Assembly (NCBI GenBank): GCA_044226045.1
Contig: JBGAHR010000003.1
Span: 1 to 64,000 of the forward strand
DNA: 64,000 bases
Direction: 5' to 3'
From: Endoryza sp044226045
GTDB taxonomy: Bacteria; Bacteroidota; Bacteroidia; Chitinophagales; Chitinophagaceae
Made by a program: the position numbers and the translations under genes. The notes under the pieces were generated by a model. That model did no database searches, was not told the DNA's origin, and was given only the letters and a program-made list of their open reading frames with translations. This document shows, in pieces, positions 51,613 to 61,681 of the stretch. The first letter of the stretch is position 1, and each line of letters opens with the position of its first letter.

Positions 51613-54009
51613 ATGTTCAAGAACTATTTAAAAATCGCCTGGCGAAATCTTTGGAAAAACAAAACCTCTTCAGCTATCAACTTGTTTGGCCTCACAACCG
51701 GAATAACCTGCTGTTTGCTGATGGTCTTGTACCTGCAGCACGAACTGAGTTATGACAAGTTCCAGAAGAATAGCGACCGGATTGCCCGGGTGATCATGGA
51801 GTATAGCTTCGGTGATGCACCTCCCACCAAGGGCAATTTTACCAGCACCAAAGTGCTGCCCGCTTTCCAAGCCAATTTTCCGGAAGTGGTAGGGGGCGTG
51901 CGCATGGGCGGCAATTTCAAGCGGCTGATCAAGTATAAAGATGATATCTATAATGAAGACAATTTCGTGTATGCCGACTCCACCTTCTTTGAAGTGTTTC
52001 CGTCCTTTGAACTGATTTATGGCAAACCCAAAGAGGTACTGAAAAATCCCAAAAGCATCGTGCTGAACGAAACGATGGCAAAGAAATATTTTGGATCAGC
52101 GGATCAGGCTATCGGAAAGATATTACAGGTGGGCGCCACCCAGGATAATTTTGAAGTTACTGGCGTTACGAAAGATTGCCCTTCCAACTCGCAGATCAAA
52201 TTCCACCTGCTGGTTCCGTTTTCAAATATGGGCGATAACCAGCAAAGGAGTTATTTTAATGCCAACTATACCACTTATCTCCTGCTAAAGGATGAAGCCT
52301 CCATTGCTTCCCTTCAAAAGAAGCTTCCCGCTTTCATGAAGAAAGAGATCACGGAAAAAGGGGTTTATATCGGGTTCTTCCTGGAGCCTTATACATCCGT
52401 CCATCTCCATTCTCCCTATGATGGATTTGAAGCCAACAGCAACATCACTTATGTTTATATTATTGCAGCGATCGCCATCCTGATCCTTGCCATCGCCTGT
52501 TTTACCTACATCAACCTGAGCACAGCACGCTCTATGGAAAGAGCCCGTGAAGTCGGTATTCGTAAAGTATCCGGTGCGGTTCGGGGTCAGGTATTCTGGC
52601 AGTTCATTTGCGAGTCCATGCTGGTGACTATTTTGGCCAGCATCCTCAGCATATTGGCTGCTTCAGCCCTCCTGCCTGCCTTTAACAAAATTGCAGATCG
52701 TCAGTTGGAGATATCCGGGTTGTTTACACCTTATATCATCTCTGCGATAGTGGGTATCGTTGTTGTTATCTCGCTGCTGGCCGGCAGTTATCCTGCATTG
52801 ATCCTTTCTAATTTCCAGCCTATTAAAGTGCTGAAAGGGGCCTTTAAGAATACCGGATCAGGAGTTGTGCTTCGCCGGTCGTTGATCGTATTTCAGTTTA
52901 TGATTTCCGTGTTTCTGATCGTTTCCACTTTTGTGATCCAGGAACAGCTTCATTTTATCCAGAACAAAAAGCTTGGATATGATCGTGAACATGTGCTGCT
53001 GATGACCCTCGATCAGAAAGTGATTGAAAAGATCGACCTGGTGAAAACCGAACTGAAAACCAACCCCGATATCATTTCTGTATCAAAGGCAAATAATACG
53101 CCTGTGAGTATCATTGGCGGGTATGCGATGTATCGCGGCGACCAGGGACCTGAAAGGGCCATTAACACCCGTGGCAATCCGATCGATGATGAGTATATCA
53201 AGGCCAATGGACTTCAGATCATCGCCGGCTCCGACCTGACCCGGCAGGATATTATTGATGCCAACCACGATAACAACGACAGTAACTATTTTCATTATGT
53301 GATCAACGAAGCTGCTGTGAGCGCGTTGGGTTGGAAAACGGAAGAAGCGGTAGGTAAGAAATTATACCTCGGAGAAGACAGACCCGGTGAAGTGAAGGCA
53401 GTTGTAAAAGATTTTCACTTTGCTTCTTTGCACAATAAAGTGGAGCCATTGGTGATGTTCCCGGGTGGTTGGGGAAATAGCCTTATCATCAGAACATCCG
53501 GAAAGAACCTGGCTTCCACCATCGCATTCATAGGAACAAAATGGAAATCACTGGCGCCTCATCGCCCGTTTGAATACCGGTTCATGGATGAAGACTTCCA
53601 GCGTATGTATACCTCCGAAATGAGAACCGGAAAGGTGTTTACCATTTTTGCCGCTATTGCCATTATGCTGGCCTGCCTGGGATTATTCGGCTTGTCGGCG
53701 TATGCGGCACAACAAAGATTAAAGGAGATCGGCGTGCGCAAAGTGCTGGGCGCTTCCGTATTCAGCCTGGTATTTCTGTTATCTAATAATTTTATCAAAC
53801 TGGTAGCGCTGGCATTTGTCATCATTACACCCATTACCTGGTATTTTGTTAGCAAGTGGCTGCAGGATTTTGCGTACCGGGTAAGTATTCAATGGTGGAT
53901 ATTCCTGCTGGCAGGACTGGCTGTGCTCTTCATTGCATTGATCACTGTCAGTATCCAGGCCATAAAGGCTGCCTGGATGAACCCGGTGAAGAGTTTGAGA
54001 ACAGAGTAA
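51613..54009 (+). CDS. FtsX/MacB-type ABC permease 9
   Basis: 798 residues, starting MFKNYLKIAWRNLWKNKTSS. First block: CFTYINLSTARSMERAREVGIRKVSGA, where the typical I-N is replaced by F-T. Second block: LACLGLFGLSAYAAQQRLKEIGVRKVLGAS. C-terminus NPVKSLRTE. It has the longest lead gap inside unit 2. A single inverted repeat TGTTGAAAACGGAACA (51564-51579) resembles the activator sites, but it is unpaired and only 33 bp before the ATG. Confidence 0.9.
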   Translation: MFKNYLKIAWRNLWKNKTSSAINLFGLTTGITCCLLMVLYLQHELSYDKFQKNSDRIARVIMEYSFGDAPPTKGNFTSTKVLPAFQANFPEVVGGVRMGGNFKRLIKYKDDIYNEDNFVYADSTFFEVFPSFELIYGKPKEVLKNPKSIVLNETMAKKYFGSADQAIGKILQVGATQDNFEVTGVTKDCPSNSQIKFHLLVPFSNMGDNQQRSYFNANYTTYLLLKDEASIASLQKKLPAFMKKEITEKGVYIGFFLEPYTSVHLHSPYDGFEANSNITYVYIIAAIAILILAIACFTYINLSTARSMERAREVGIRKVSGAVRGQVFWQFICESMLVTILASILSILAASALLPAFNKIADRQLEISGLFTPYIISAIVGIVVVISLLAGSYPALILSNFQPIKVLKGAFKNTGSGVVLRRSLIVFQFMISVFLIVSTFVIQEQLHFIQNKKLGYDREHVLLMTLDQKVIEKIDLVKTELKTNPDIISVSKANNTPVSIIGGYAMYRGDQGPERAINTRGNPIDDEYIKANGLQIIAGSDLTRQDIIDANHDNNDSNYFHYVINEAAVSALGWKTEEAVGKKLYLGEDRPGEVKAVVKDFHFASLHNKVEPLVMFPGGWGNSLIIRTSGKNLASTIAFIGTKWKSLAPHRPFEYRFMDEDFQRMYTSEMRTGKVFTIFAAIAIMLACLGLFGLSAYAAQQRLKEIGVRKVLGASVFSLVFLLSNNFIKLVALAFVIITPITWYFVSKWLQDFAYRVSIQWWIFLLAGLAVLFIALITVSIQAIKAAWMNPVKSLRTE

Positions 54010-54134
54010 CGCTACCAAAACGAACAGTAACCAGTTTTACCAACAAACAGAACCCCTGGGTTCATTGCCATAATTTGATGAACAATGGGGAGATGAGTGA
54101 ATAAAGACCTGACTGACTTAAATATTTCGAAAAG

Positions 54135-56528
54135 ATGTTTAAAAATTATTTCAAAACGGCTGTGCGCAACCTGATGCGCAAGAAAGGATTTTCCCTGTTG
54201 AATATTCTGGGCCTGGCGATCGGTATCTCCTGCGCGGCTTTGATTTTCCTTTGGGTGGAAGATGAACTGACCTACAACAGTTACTTCAAAAAGAAGGATC
54301 AGTTGTATTATGTAATGGAAAACCAGACCTACGACGGAAAAACCTTTACGTTTGGCGCTACACCCGGGCTCTTGGGACCTGCGATTAAAGCAGAAATTCC
54401 GGGTATCAGGAATACGGTCCGGATGAATTGGGGATCCAGGGTGGTGTTCAGCAAAGACGATCAGCATATTTACGGAACAGGCTCAAATGTTGATCCCGAA
54501 TTTTTTGATATGTTCAATGTTGAGTTCATTCATGGTACGGCTGCCAGCGCTTTCAAAGAACTGCATTCGGTGGTGATCAACGAACGGCTCGCCCTGAAAC
54601 TATTCAATTCACTTGATGTAGTAGGTAAAACAGTCAGAATCGACAACAACCAGGATTATGTGGTTACCGGTGTGTACAAAACTTTTCCACTCAATGCGAA
54701 GTTTCAGAATCTCGACTGGTTCGCGCCTTTTGAAATTTACCTGAAGAAAAACGAATGGTTACAATATTGGGGCAACAATGGCATTCAGACCTACGTGGAA
54801 TTGCAGCCCGAAGCGAATGTGGCACAGGTAAATGCCAAACTCAAAAATTTCATCAAGAATAAGCAGAAAGAAGCCATAGCCGAACCATTACTGCTATCTG
54901 CCAACGATTGGCGATTGCGAAATCAGTTTACCGATGGAAAGCAATCCGGCGGCAGAATAAAATATGTGAAGTTGTTTTCGCTGATTGCCTGGATCATCAT
55001 TATCCTTGCCTGTATCAATTTTATGAACCTGGCTACTGCCCGCTCGGAACAAAGAGCACGGGAGGTAGGGGTACGTAAAGTGATGGGATCGGGCAAAGGC
55101 ATGCTGGTCTCCCAGTTTTTGACAGAGGCTATCATCATGTCGTTTGTTGCCGTTTTACTGGCCTGCTTTTTTACCTGGATTGCGCTACCCGGTTTTAACA
55201 AAATTGCGGATAAGCAACTAACCCTCTCTATATTGAAGCCGCTTCACCTGACATTCATTCTTGCAATGGGCTTTGTATGCGGATTGGTGGCTGGAAGTTA
55301 TCCTGCCTTCTATCTTTCTTCTTTCAATCCCATTAAAGTGTTGAAAGGGTTGAAGCTTCCCAGTTCCGGCAGCGTGGCTTTTATTCGCCGCGGACTGGTC
55401 GTAACACAGTTCATTGTTTCCATTACACTCATCATCTGTACGCTGGTTATCTATCGCCAGGTCATGCACGCCCAAAGCCGCGAACTGGGTATTAACAAAA
55501 ACAACCTGATCTATATGGATCAGCAGTTGATCAATGTTCAGCAAAACGGCAACCTTGGATTGCATTTTAACGCCATCAGAAATGAATTGTTATCTACCGG
55601 TTATGTGGAGAACGCCACATTGTCTAACTCATCTGCCTTTGAAGTAGGCAGCAATTCTGCCGGATTCCAGTGGCCGGGAAAAGATCCCAACAAACAGATT
55701 CTGATCGGCATGAACTGGGTAACGCCAGGGTATATAAAGACAATGGGTATGGCTCTCGCCGCCGGACGTGATTTTTATCCCGACGGTATGGCCGACAGCA
55801 ATAACGTCATCATCAATGAAGCATTCGCGAAAGTCATCAGCAAGAGCGCCGACAAAGCCGTTGGCCAATTGATTGAACGTGATAGCCAGAAACTGCAGGT
55901 GATTGGGGTGATCAAAGATTATGTATACAATAATATGTATGGAAAGGCGGATCCGCTGATTGTCTTCTATGATCCCAAGGCCGAGTCTACTTCCAACCTG
56001 ACTATTCGTTTCAAGCAGGGTGCAGACTATAAGGCCGCACTGGCTAAAGTGGAGACCATCATCAAAACCAATAATCCGACGTTCCCCTTCGAATACAAAT
56101 TTGTGGACGAAGATTTTCAGAAACTGTTCCAGTCCGAGAACCTGATAGGCACCCTGGCTGCGTTATTCGCCGGACTGGCGATCCTGATCTCCTGCCTGGG
56201 GCTCTTCGGTCTGGCTGCCTATACAGCAGAGAAGAGAACCCGTGAAATAGGAGTAAGGAAAGTGTTGGGTGCTTCGGTAACCAATCTTACCACTCTGTTG
56301 TCAAAAGATTTCCTGTATCTCGTAGCGCTGTCTTGCGTGTTTTCATTCCCGTTAGCCTGGTGGTTTATGCATTCCTGGCTGCAGCAGTTCGAATATCGCA
56401 TACACATTGAATGGTGGATGTTCGTGCTGCCGGGAGTGCTGGCAATTGTGATTGCATTGCTTACAGTAAGCTTCCAGGCCATTAAAGCCGCCCTGATGAA
56501 CCCGGTGAAGTCGTTGAGATCAGAGTAA
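54135..56528 (+). CDS. FtsX/MacB-type ABC permease 10 (subgroup with 4 and 11)
   Basis: 797 residues, starting MFKNYFKTAVRNLMRKKGFS. N-terminal helix FLWVEDELTYNSYF, with the DWRLRNQFTDGKQSGGRIKY region aligned to HPMSKW of permeases 4 and 11. First block: CINFMNLATARSEQRAREVGVRKVMGS. Second block: SCLGLFGLAAYTAEKRTREIGVRKVLGAS. C-terminus NPVKSLRSE. It is followed by a 254-bp purine-rich repeat spacer before permease 11. Confidence 0.9.
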   Translation: MFKNYFKTAVRNLMRKKGFSLLNILGLAIGISCAALIFLWVEDELTYNSYFKKKDQLYYVMENQTYDGKTFTFGATPGLLGPAIKAEIPGIRNTVRMNWGSRVVFSKDDQHIYGTGSNVDPEFFDMFNVEFIHGTAASAFKELHSVVINERLALKLFNSLDVVGKTVRIDNNQDYVVTGVYKTFPLNAKFQNLDWFAPFEIYLKKNEWLQYWGNNGIQTYVELQPEANVAQVNAKLKNFIKNKQKEAIAEPLLLSANDWRLRNQFTDGKQSGGRIKYVKLFSLIAWIIIILACINFMNLATARSEQRAREVGVRKVMGSGKGMLVSQFLTEAIIMSFVAVLLACFFTWIALPGFNKIADKQLTLSILKPLHLTFILAMGFVCGLVAGSYPAFYLSSFNPIKVLKGLKLPSSGSVAFIRRGLVVTQFIVSITLIICTLVIYRQVMHAQSRELGINKNNLIYMDQQLINVQQNGNLGLHFNAIRNELLSTGYVENATLSNSSAFEVGSNSAGFQWPGKDPNKQILIGMNWVTPGYIKTMGMALAAGRDFYPDGMADSNNVIINEAFAKVISKSADKAVGQLIERDSQKLQVIGVIKDYVYNNMYGKADPLIVFYDPKAESTSNLTIRFKQGADYKAALAKVETIIKTNNPTFPFEYKFVDEDFQKLFQSENLIGTLAALFAGLAILISCLGLFGLAAYTAEKRTREIGVRKVLGASVTNLTTLLSKDFLYLVALSCVFSFPLAWWFMHSWLQQFEYRIHIEWWMFVLPGVLAIVIALLTVSFQAIKAALMNPVKSLRSE

Positions 56529-56782
56529 CGGAGAGAGGAAAGGGAATACAGGAGCGGGAGCGGAAGGAATACAGGAGCGGGAGTGAGAGCGGGAGCGGAA
56601 AGAGAAACGGAAAGAGAAACGGAAAGAGAAAGGGAAAGGGAAAGGGAGAAAACAGAGCGTGAGCGGAAGCGAAAGCGTGAGCGGAAGCGAAAGCGTGAGC
56701 ATAATTTCATTCAGCGCCCTCTGCGCCCTCTGCGCCTTCAGCGTTTCGCCTAATTCGCATAATTCGCATAATTCGCATTAAA
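56529..56782. repeat. Purine-rich and short tandem repeat spacer between permeases 10 and 11
   Basis: A 254-bp spacer of low complexity. About 56529-56700 is almost pure A/G on the + strand, with GAATACAGGAGCGGGAG twice and an 18-mer GCGTGAGCGGAAGCGAAA in two full tandem copies (56657-56692) plus a partial third. The 9-mer GCGCCCTCT is at 56714-56731 with a degenerate third copy to 56740, and TAATTCGCA three times at 56751-56777, ending 5 bp before the permease 11 ATG. I see no promoter or gene. Such repeats are prone to slippage, so spacing to permease 11 may vary between strains. Confidence 0.85.
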
Positions 56783-59128
56783 ATGATAAACAAGTATCTA
56801 AAAGTAGCCTGGAGAAATTTATTCAAGCGGAAAGGATTTACGATCGCCAATTTATTGGGATTAAGTATCGGTATTGCCTGCACCTTATTTATTATGTTAT
56901 GGGTACAGCATGAACGATCCTGGGATCGCTTTCATGCCAATTACAATAATATTTACCAGGTTTACGCCAACCGCGATTTCAATGGACAGATCACAACGGA
57001 CGGTTCTATCATGCTGCCATTAACGGACGCAGTTGAACAAACCATCCCGGAAGTGAAAGCGGCCACTTTTGTATCTTATCCGGATCAGCCGGTGATGATG
57101 GTGGGAGATAATCAATTAAAGAAGGCCGGTCACGCTGTGAGTAAACATTTCTTTAAGGTATTCAGTTGGAAATTCCTGAAAGGAAATCCGGAAACAGCCT
57201 TGCAGAATCCGGATGCGATCATCCTGACATCTTCAACTGCCAAAGCGTTATTCGCAGATGCCGATCCCATCAATAAAACAATCAAACTAAACAATAATGA
57301 AGTGGTTACTGTAACGGCAGTGATCGAAGATCCTGTTAGTGCCTCCACTTTCCAGTTTAATTTTCTCCGGCCTTTCCGGTATTCACCGGAACAGATGCAG
57401 GATTGGGAGAATGCTTATTCACAGATGTTCGTGCTACGGAATGACAATGTGGACATGGCCAGGGTGGATCAAAAAATCAATAAGATTACCGGGGAAAGAG
57501 CTCCCAATGAACATTCTACCTACTTTACCCACCCCATGAGCAAATGGCGCTTATACAGCGATTTCAAAGAAGGTAAGAATACAGGTGGTATGATTGCTTA
57601 CGTGAAGTTATTCACCATTATCGCGATCATCATTCTGCTGATCGCCTGTGTAAACTTCATGAACCTGTCGACTGCCGGCTCCGAACAACGTGCAAAGGAA
57701 ATTGGTATCCGCAAAACATTGGGATCTGAACGTTACCAACTGATGCTTCAGTTCTTTTTCGAATCCATCATTCTCGCTTTCCTGTCGTTCCTGCTGGCAA
57801 TCGGAATTGTGTATTCACTGTTGCCTTCTTTCAACCTGCTGGTGGATAAGCAGCTCACGATGCCGATCTCCAGTGCTTCATTCTGGATGGTGGCTGCCGG
57901 CATTATTGTATTTACGGGATTGGTTGCCGGAAGTTACCCGGCCATTTACCTCTCTTCCTTTAACCCGGTTAAAGTGCTGAAGGGAACGTTTAAAGCAGGT
58001 AAAGCAGCCTTGCTGCCGCGCCGTGTACTGGTGGTTGGTCAGTTTGTAATTTGTATTGTATTGATATCCGCTACGATTATTGTATACCGCCAGTTGCAGC
58101 ATGTGAAGAATCGCGACATCGGCTACAATCCGGATAATTTGCTGGTGTTGCCGGCTAATCAGTCTGTCAACAAGAACTATGAAGTGATCAAGCAGGAACT
58201 CCTTCAATCCGGGAAGATCGCTGCCGTGACAACAACCTCTTCACCACTTACTGAAATATGGAACTATACGCCGGCGCCTGACTATGAAGGGAAACCAGCT
58301 GCCTCCAATAACATGATCGTAACAGCCATGCGGGCGCAGAAGGACTTTGTAAAGACCTCCGGTATGAAACTGATCAGTGGTCACGACTTTACCGGAACAC
58401 CGGCTGATTCTGCTTCAATCCTTTTAAATGAAGCAGCTGTAAAAACAATGGGACTGAAACAACCGGTGGGCATGAAAATGAGATACGCCGGAGATGATTA
58501 TACTGTTATTGGGGTGGTGGGAAATGCAGTGATGACATCACCGTACAACCCGGTTGACCCCATGATGATCCTGTTCGGAAGAAGAGGGGGGAATTTTGTC
58601 AATGTTCGGTTAGCCAACGGGGTTGCCCCGCAACAGGCGATCGATGTATTGAAAGCCTCTTATGCTAAACATGCCCCGGACATCCCGTTTGAATACAAAT
58701 TCGTAGACCAGGAATTTGGAAAGAAATTCGGCACCGAAGAGCTGATTGGTAAACTGACTAATATATTCGCCGGCCTTGCCATCTTCATCTGTTGTCTCGG
58801 TCTGTCGGGACTGGTCGCCTTCACTACGCAAAAAAGAATTCGCGAAATCGGAATCCGGAAAGTATTGGGCGCGAGTGTTCAACAGCTTTTGTTGATGCTG
58901 TCAACTGAATTTTTATGGCTGGTGGGCATTGCCTGTCTCGTTGCCATTCCGGCAGCCTGGTGGGGAATGAACAACTGGTTGCAGCAATACGAATACCGGA
59001 CCAGCATTGCCTTCTGGCAGTTTCTGCTCGCTGGCGGTGCGGTGTTGCTGATCACCCTGGTGACGGTTTGTGTGAATGCCATCAAAGCAGCGGTTACCAA
59101 GCCGATCAAATCGCTTAGAAGTGAATAG
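56783..59128 (+). CDS. FtsX/MacB-type ABC permease 11 (subgroup with 4 and 10)
   Basis: 781 residues, the shortest complete member, starting MINKYLKVAWRNLFKRKGFT. HPMSKWRLYSDFKEG places it with permeases 4 and 10. First block: CVNFMNLSTAGSEQRAKEIGIRKTLGS. Second block: CCLGLSGLVAFTTQKRIREIGIRKVLGAS (LGLSG in place of LGLFG). The tail is KPIKSLRSE, with N replaced by K, though I-K-S-L-R-S-E is kept. Repeats just upstream of its start (TAATTCGCA x3). Confidence 0.9.
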   Translation: MINKYLKVAWRNLFKRKGFTIANLLGLSIGIACTLFIMLWVQHERSWDRFHANYNNIYQVYANRDFNGQITTDGSIMLPLTDAVEQTIPEVKAATFVSYPDQPVMMVGDNQLKKAGHAVSKHFFKVFSWKFLKGNPETALQNPDAIILTSSTAKALFADADPINKTIKLNNNEVVTVTAVIEDPVSASTFQFNFLRPFRYSPEQMQDWENAYSQMFVLRNDNVDMARVDQKINKITGERAPNEHSTYFTHPMSKWRLYSDFKEGKNTGGMIAYVKLFTIIAIIILLIACVNFMNLSTAGSEQRAKEIGIRKTLGSERYQLMLQFFFESIILAFLSFLLAIGIVYSLLPSFNLLVDKQLTMPISSASFWMVAAGIIVFTGLVAGSYPAIYLSSFNPVKVLKGTFKAGKAALLPRRVLVVGQFVICIVLISATIIVYRQLQHVKNRDIGYNPDNLLVLPANQSVNKNYEVIKQELLQSGKIAAVTTTSSPLTEIWNYTPAPDYEGKPAASNNMIVTAMRAQKDFVKTSGMKLISGHDFTGTPADSASILLNEAAVKTMGLKQPVGMKMRYAGDDYTVIGVVGNAVMTSPYNPVDPMMILFGRRGGNFVNVRLANGVAPQQAIDVLKASYAKHAPDIPFEYKFVDQEFGKKFGTEELIGKLTNIFAGLAIFICCLGLSGLVAFTTQKRIREIGIRKVLGASVQQLLLMLSTEFLWLVGIACLVAIPAAWWGMNNWLQQYEYRTSIAFWQFLLAGGAVLLITLVTVCVNAIKAAVTKPIKSLRSE

Positions 59129-59180
59129 TAGCTATTGATTGAAAAGTTCTCTTACGCCAACCGACATAAAAACCTGCTAT

Positions 59181-61586
59181 ATGATTAAGAACTATCTGTT
59201 AATCGCCTGGAGGAATATTATTCGTCATCGGTTCTATTCGCTGGTGAATGTAGTGGGTTTGTCGGTTGGTATTCTCTTTATATTATTGATAGGCGCCTAT
59301 GTATGGTCCGAAACCCGTGTGAATAGTAGTTTACGAAATGCGGACCGACAGTACTTCCTGGAATCCAACTGGAAAGATCCCAACCAGGGTCAGCCAATTA
59401 CCACGGTAGGACCGGTGGCCAGGCAGTTAAAAGAGAAATATCCAACGCTGGTTGAAAACTTCTATCGGTGGGATGGCATCACCTCAATTATATCTAAAGG
59501 AGATAAACATCTTCGGGAAAACCTGCAGATCGGAGACTCCACTTTGCTGACGATGTTCGGGTTTGAACTGTCATCGGGAAATCCGTCTTCCGCTTTGAAC
59601 GACCCATTCAGTATTGTCATTACAAGGGAAATTGCCACTAAATATTTCGGAAAAGAAGATGTACTGGGTGAAACACTCGATATCCAGAACCTGGGAGGAG
59701 GCCATCACGATTTCAAAATAACCGGGGTGTTAAAGCCCTTGCCTGCCAACACGGTGACCGACCTGCTCCCTGGTTCCCCCAATACCATATTCGTTTCTGC
59801 CAATATGCTGAGTTATTTTGGTAGAAATGATATTGAAAGCTGGAATAATCTATGGGTTCCTTCCTATATCGAATTGAAAAAGGGGGTGGCAGTGGCAGAC
59901 GTTGAAAAGGCGATAGCCAAACTGCTCAACGATAATGCTGGTGAATTTATCCGGAACAATCTGGCTATTAAACCCGTTGGCTTACAACAATACTACCTGG
60001 CCAGCAATAACGGGATAGTGACCAAGATGCTGTATGCGCTTTCTTTTGTGGGATTGTTTATTCTGTTAATGGCGGTGGTGAATTTCATCAATATCGCCAT
60101 CAGCAGTTCAGCCAATCGCACAAGGGAAATCGGCATTCGTAAAGTGCTGGGGGGCTTGCGTCGTCAGTTGATCTTTCAATTCCTGGCCGAGTCAGTCATA
60201 TTGGTTCTCATTGCTGCCTCGCTGGCAGTTGCAGCCTACCCGTTGACCAAAGAGGTGTTTGCAGAAATGGTAGGCAGGAGCATTCCTTCGCTGGCTTCAT
60301 TCCCTGTTTACTATATCCTGTACGGGGCGCTGGGTGTGTTAAGTATTGGCATAGCAGCCGGTTTATATCCTGCGCTGGTATTATCAGCGCTTAAGTCGGT
60401 TGATTCGCTGAAAGGCAAGCTGAAATCGGTTAAGGAAAAGGTTTGGTTACGAAAATCGCTGGTGGGTTTCCAGTTTGCCGTTGCGGCGGTGGTGATGATA
60501 GGCGCGTTTATCATTACCCGGCAGATCAGTTATTTCTTCAGCCGCAGTCTTGGATATGATAAAGAATTTGTAGTGGCGTCGCAGGTGCCCAGGGATTGGA
60601 CACCCGCCGGCGTTCGCAAAATGGAGACCATCCGGAATGAGTTTGCGAAAATGAATGAGGTGGAGCAGGTTTCGCTTTCTTACGAGATTCCCAATGGAAA
60701 CAATGGCTGGCAGCCACCATTATACAGGTCCGGAGGCGATTCCACTCTTGCGATCGCTTCCCAACAAGTCGTTACGGATGCTTATTACCTCTCTACTTAT
60801 AAGATTCCACTGAAGGCCGGGGAGTTTTTCCGGCCCGGAGAAACAGATAGCACAAAGGTAGTACTGAATGAATCTGCGGTGAAAGCGTTGGGCTGGAGCG
60901 ATCCTTCCCAGGCGATCAACCAGCGCATCCGAATTCCTGGTATTCCGGTTGATTTTACCGTGCAGGGTGTTACCAGTGATTTCCATTTCAGCTCCATGCA
61001 ACAGAAGATCTCACCCATGCTGTTCATGCAGCCCCGGTTAACCGCCACTTATCGTTTTCTTTCCTTTAAATTAAAACCCGGCAATATCGGACAGTCTATT
61101 GCAGCCATTGAAAAGAAATGGGCCACCCTCATGCCAGGCAGCTCATTCGAATACAAGTTCATGGACGAAACCTTGCAAAAGCTGTACACCGCCGAAATCC
61201 AGTTGCAGAAAGCGTCCTTTACCGCCACGGCCCTGTCATTGATTATCGTTTTACTCGGCGTATTGGGCATGGTATCGCTCAGTATCCATAAAAGAGTAAA
61301 GGAAATTGGAATTCGCAAAATCATTGGTGCATCCCTGGGCGATATCATTCTTTTATTTGTCAGGGAATTCCTGGCCATCATCGTTGTAGCCGGCATCCTT
61401 GCCTGTCCGCTGGCGTATTATATCATGAACCGGTGGCTCGAAGGATATAATTACCGGATCACCATCAGCCTGTTACCTTTTGTGCTGTCTATCCTGGGTT
61501 TGTGTATGCTAACCCTGCTCCTGATAGTGGCCAGAACGGCCAGGGCTGCCCTGGCAAATCCGGTCAAAAGCCTTCGTTCTGAATGA
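59181..61586 (+). CDS. FtsX/MacB-type ABC permease 12 (divergent)
   Basis: 801 residues from ATG 59181 (MIKNYLLIAWRNIIRHRFYS); a TTG at 59139 would extend it without support. It is the most divergent full copy: the N-terminal helix segment ends AYVWSETRVNSSL instead of the usual DELSYDKF-like sequence, and the second block reads LGVLGMVSLSIHKRVKEIGIRKIIGAS, without the LGLFG motif of the others. The coupling sequence EIGIRK is kept in both blocks (first: VNFINIAISSSANRTREIGIRKVLGG). C-terminus NPVKSLRSE. It is the last gene of unit 2, followed by the 268-bp gap with site C. Confidence 0.9.
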   Translation: MIKNYLLIAWRNIIRHRFYSLVNVVGLSVGILFILLIGAYVWSETRVNSSLRNADRQYFLESNWKDPNQGQPITTVGPVARQLKEKYPTLVENFYRWDGITSIISKGDKHLRENLQIGDSTLLTMFGFELSSGNPSSALNDPFSIVITREIATKYFGKEDVLGETLDIQNLGGGHHDFKITGVLKPLPANTVTDLLPGSPNTIFVSANMLSYFGRNDIESWNNLWVPSYIELKKGVAVADVEKAIAKLLNDNAGEFIRNNLAIKPVGLQQYYLASNNGIVTKMLYALSFVGLFILLMAVVNFINIAISSSANRTREIGIRKVLGGLRRQLIFQFLAESVILVLIAASLAVAAYPLTKEVFAEMVGRSIPSLASFPVYYILYGALGVLSIGIAAGLYPALVLSALKSVDSLKGKLKSVKEKVWLRKSLVGFQFAVAAVVMIGAFIITRQISYFFSRSLGYDKEFVVASQVPRDWTPAGVRKMETIRNEFAKMNEVEQVSLSYEIPNGNNGWQPPLYRSGGDSTLAIASQQVVTDAYYLSTYKIPLKAGEFFRPGETDSTKVVLNESAVKALGWSDPSQAINQRIRIPGIPVDFTVQGVTSDFHFSSMQQKISPMLFMQPRLTATYRFLSFKLKPGNIGQSIAAIEKKWATLMPGSSFEYKFMDETLQKLYTAEIQLQKASFTATALSLIIVLLGVLGMVSLSIHKRVKEIGIRKIIGASLGDIILLFVREFLAIIVVAGILACPLAYYIMNRWLEGYNYRITISLLPFVLSILGLCMLTLLLIVARTARAALANPVKSLRSE

Positions 61587-61591
61587 TTTCA

Positions 61592-61628
61592 CGTTCGCTT
61601 TCGAACAAAAACTGTCCGTTTCCGAACA
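61592..61628 (+). promoter_or_regulatory. Paired activator sites before permease 13 (site C)
   Basis: CGTTCGCTTTCGAACA (61592-61607) and TGTCCGTTTCCGAACA (61613-61628), centres 21 bp apart. Reversed, they read TGTTCGAAAGCGAACG and TGTTCGGAAACGGACA, close to sites A and B (TCGAAAGCGAAC is shared exactly with site B). They start 5 bp after the permease 12 stop, in a 268-bp gap. Confidence 0.65.
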
Positions 61629-61681
61629 CCCGCTATTTTAAAACTTGCATAATTCACGCATTATCAAAAGGCTGGAAAGAT

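Noticed and set aside
30518..61586. Recent tandem amplification of the permeases by unequal crossing over.
   Set aside because: No long stretches of near-identical DNA between copies were noticed. Only short protein motifs are shared, so the copies are old.
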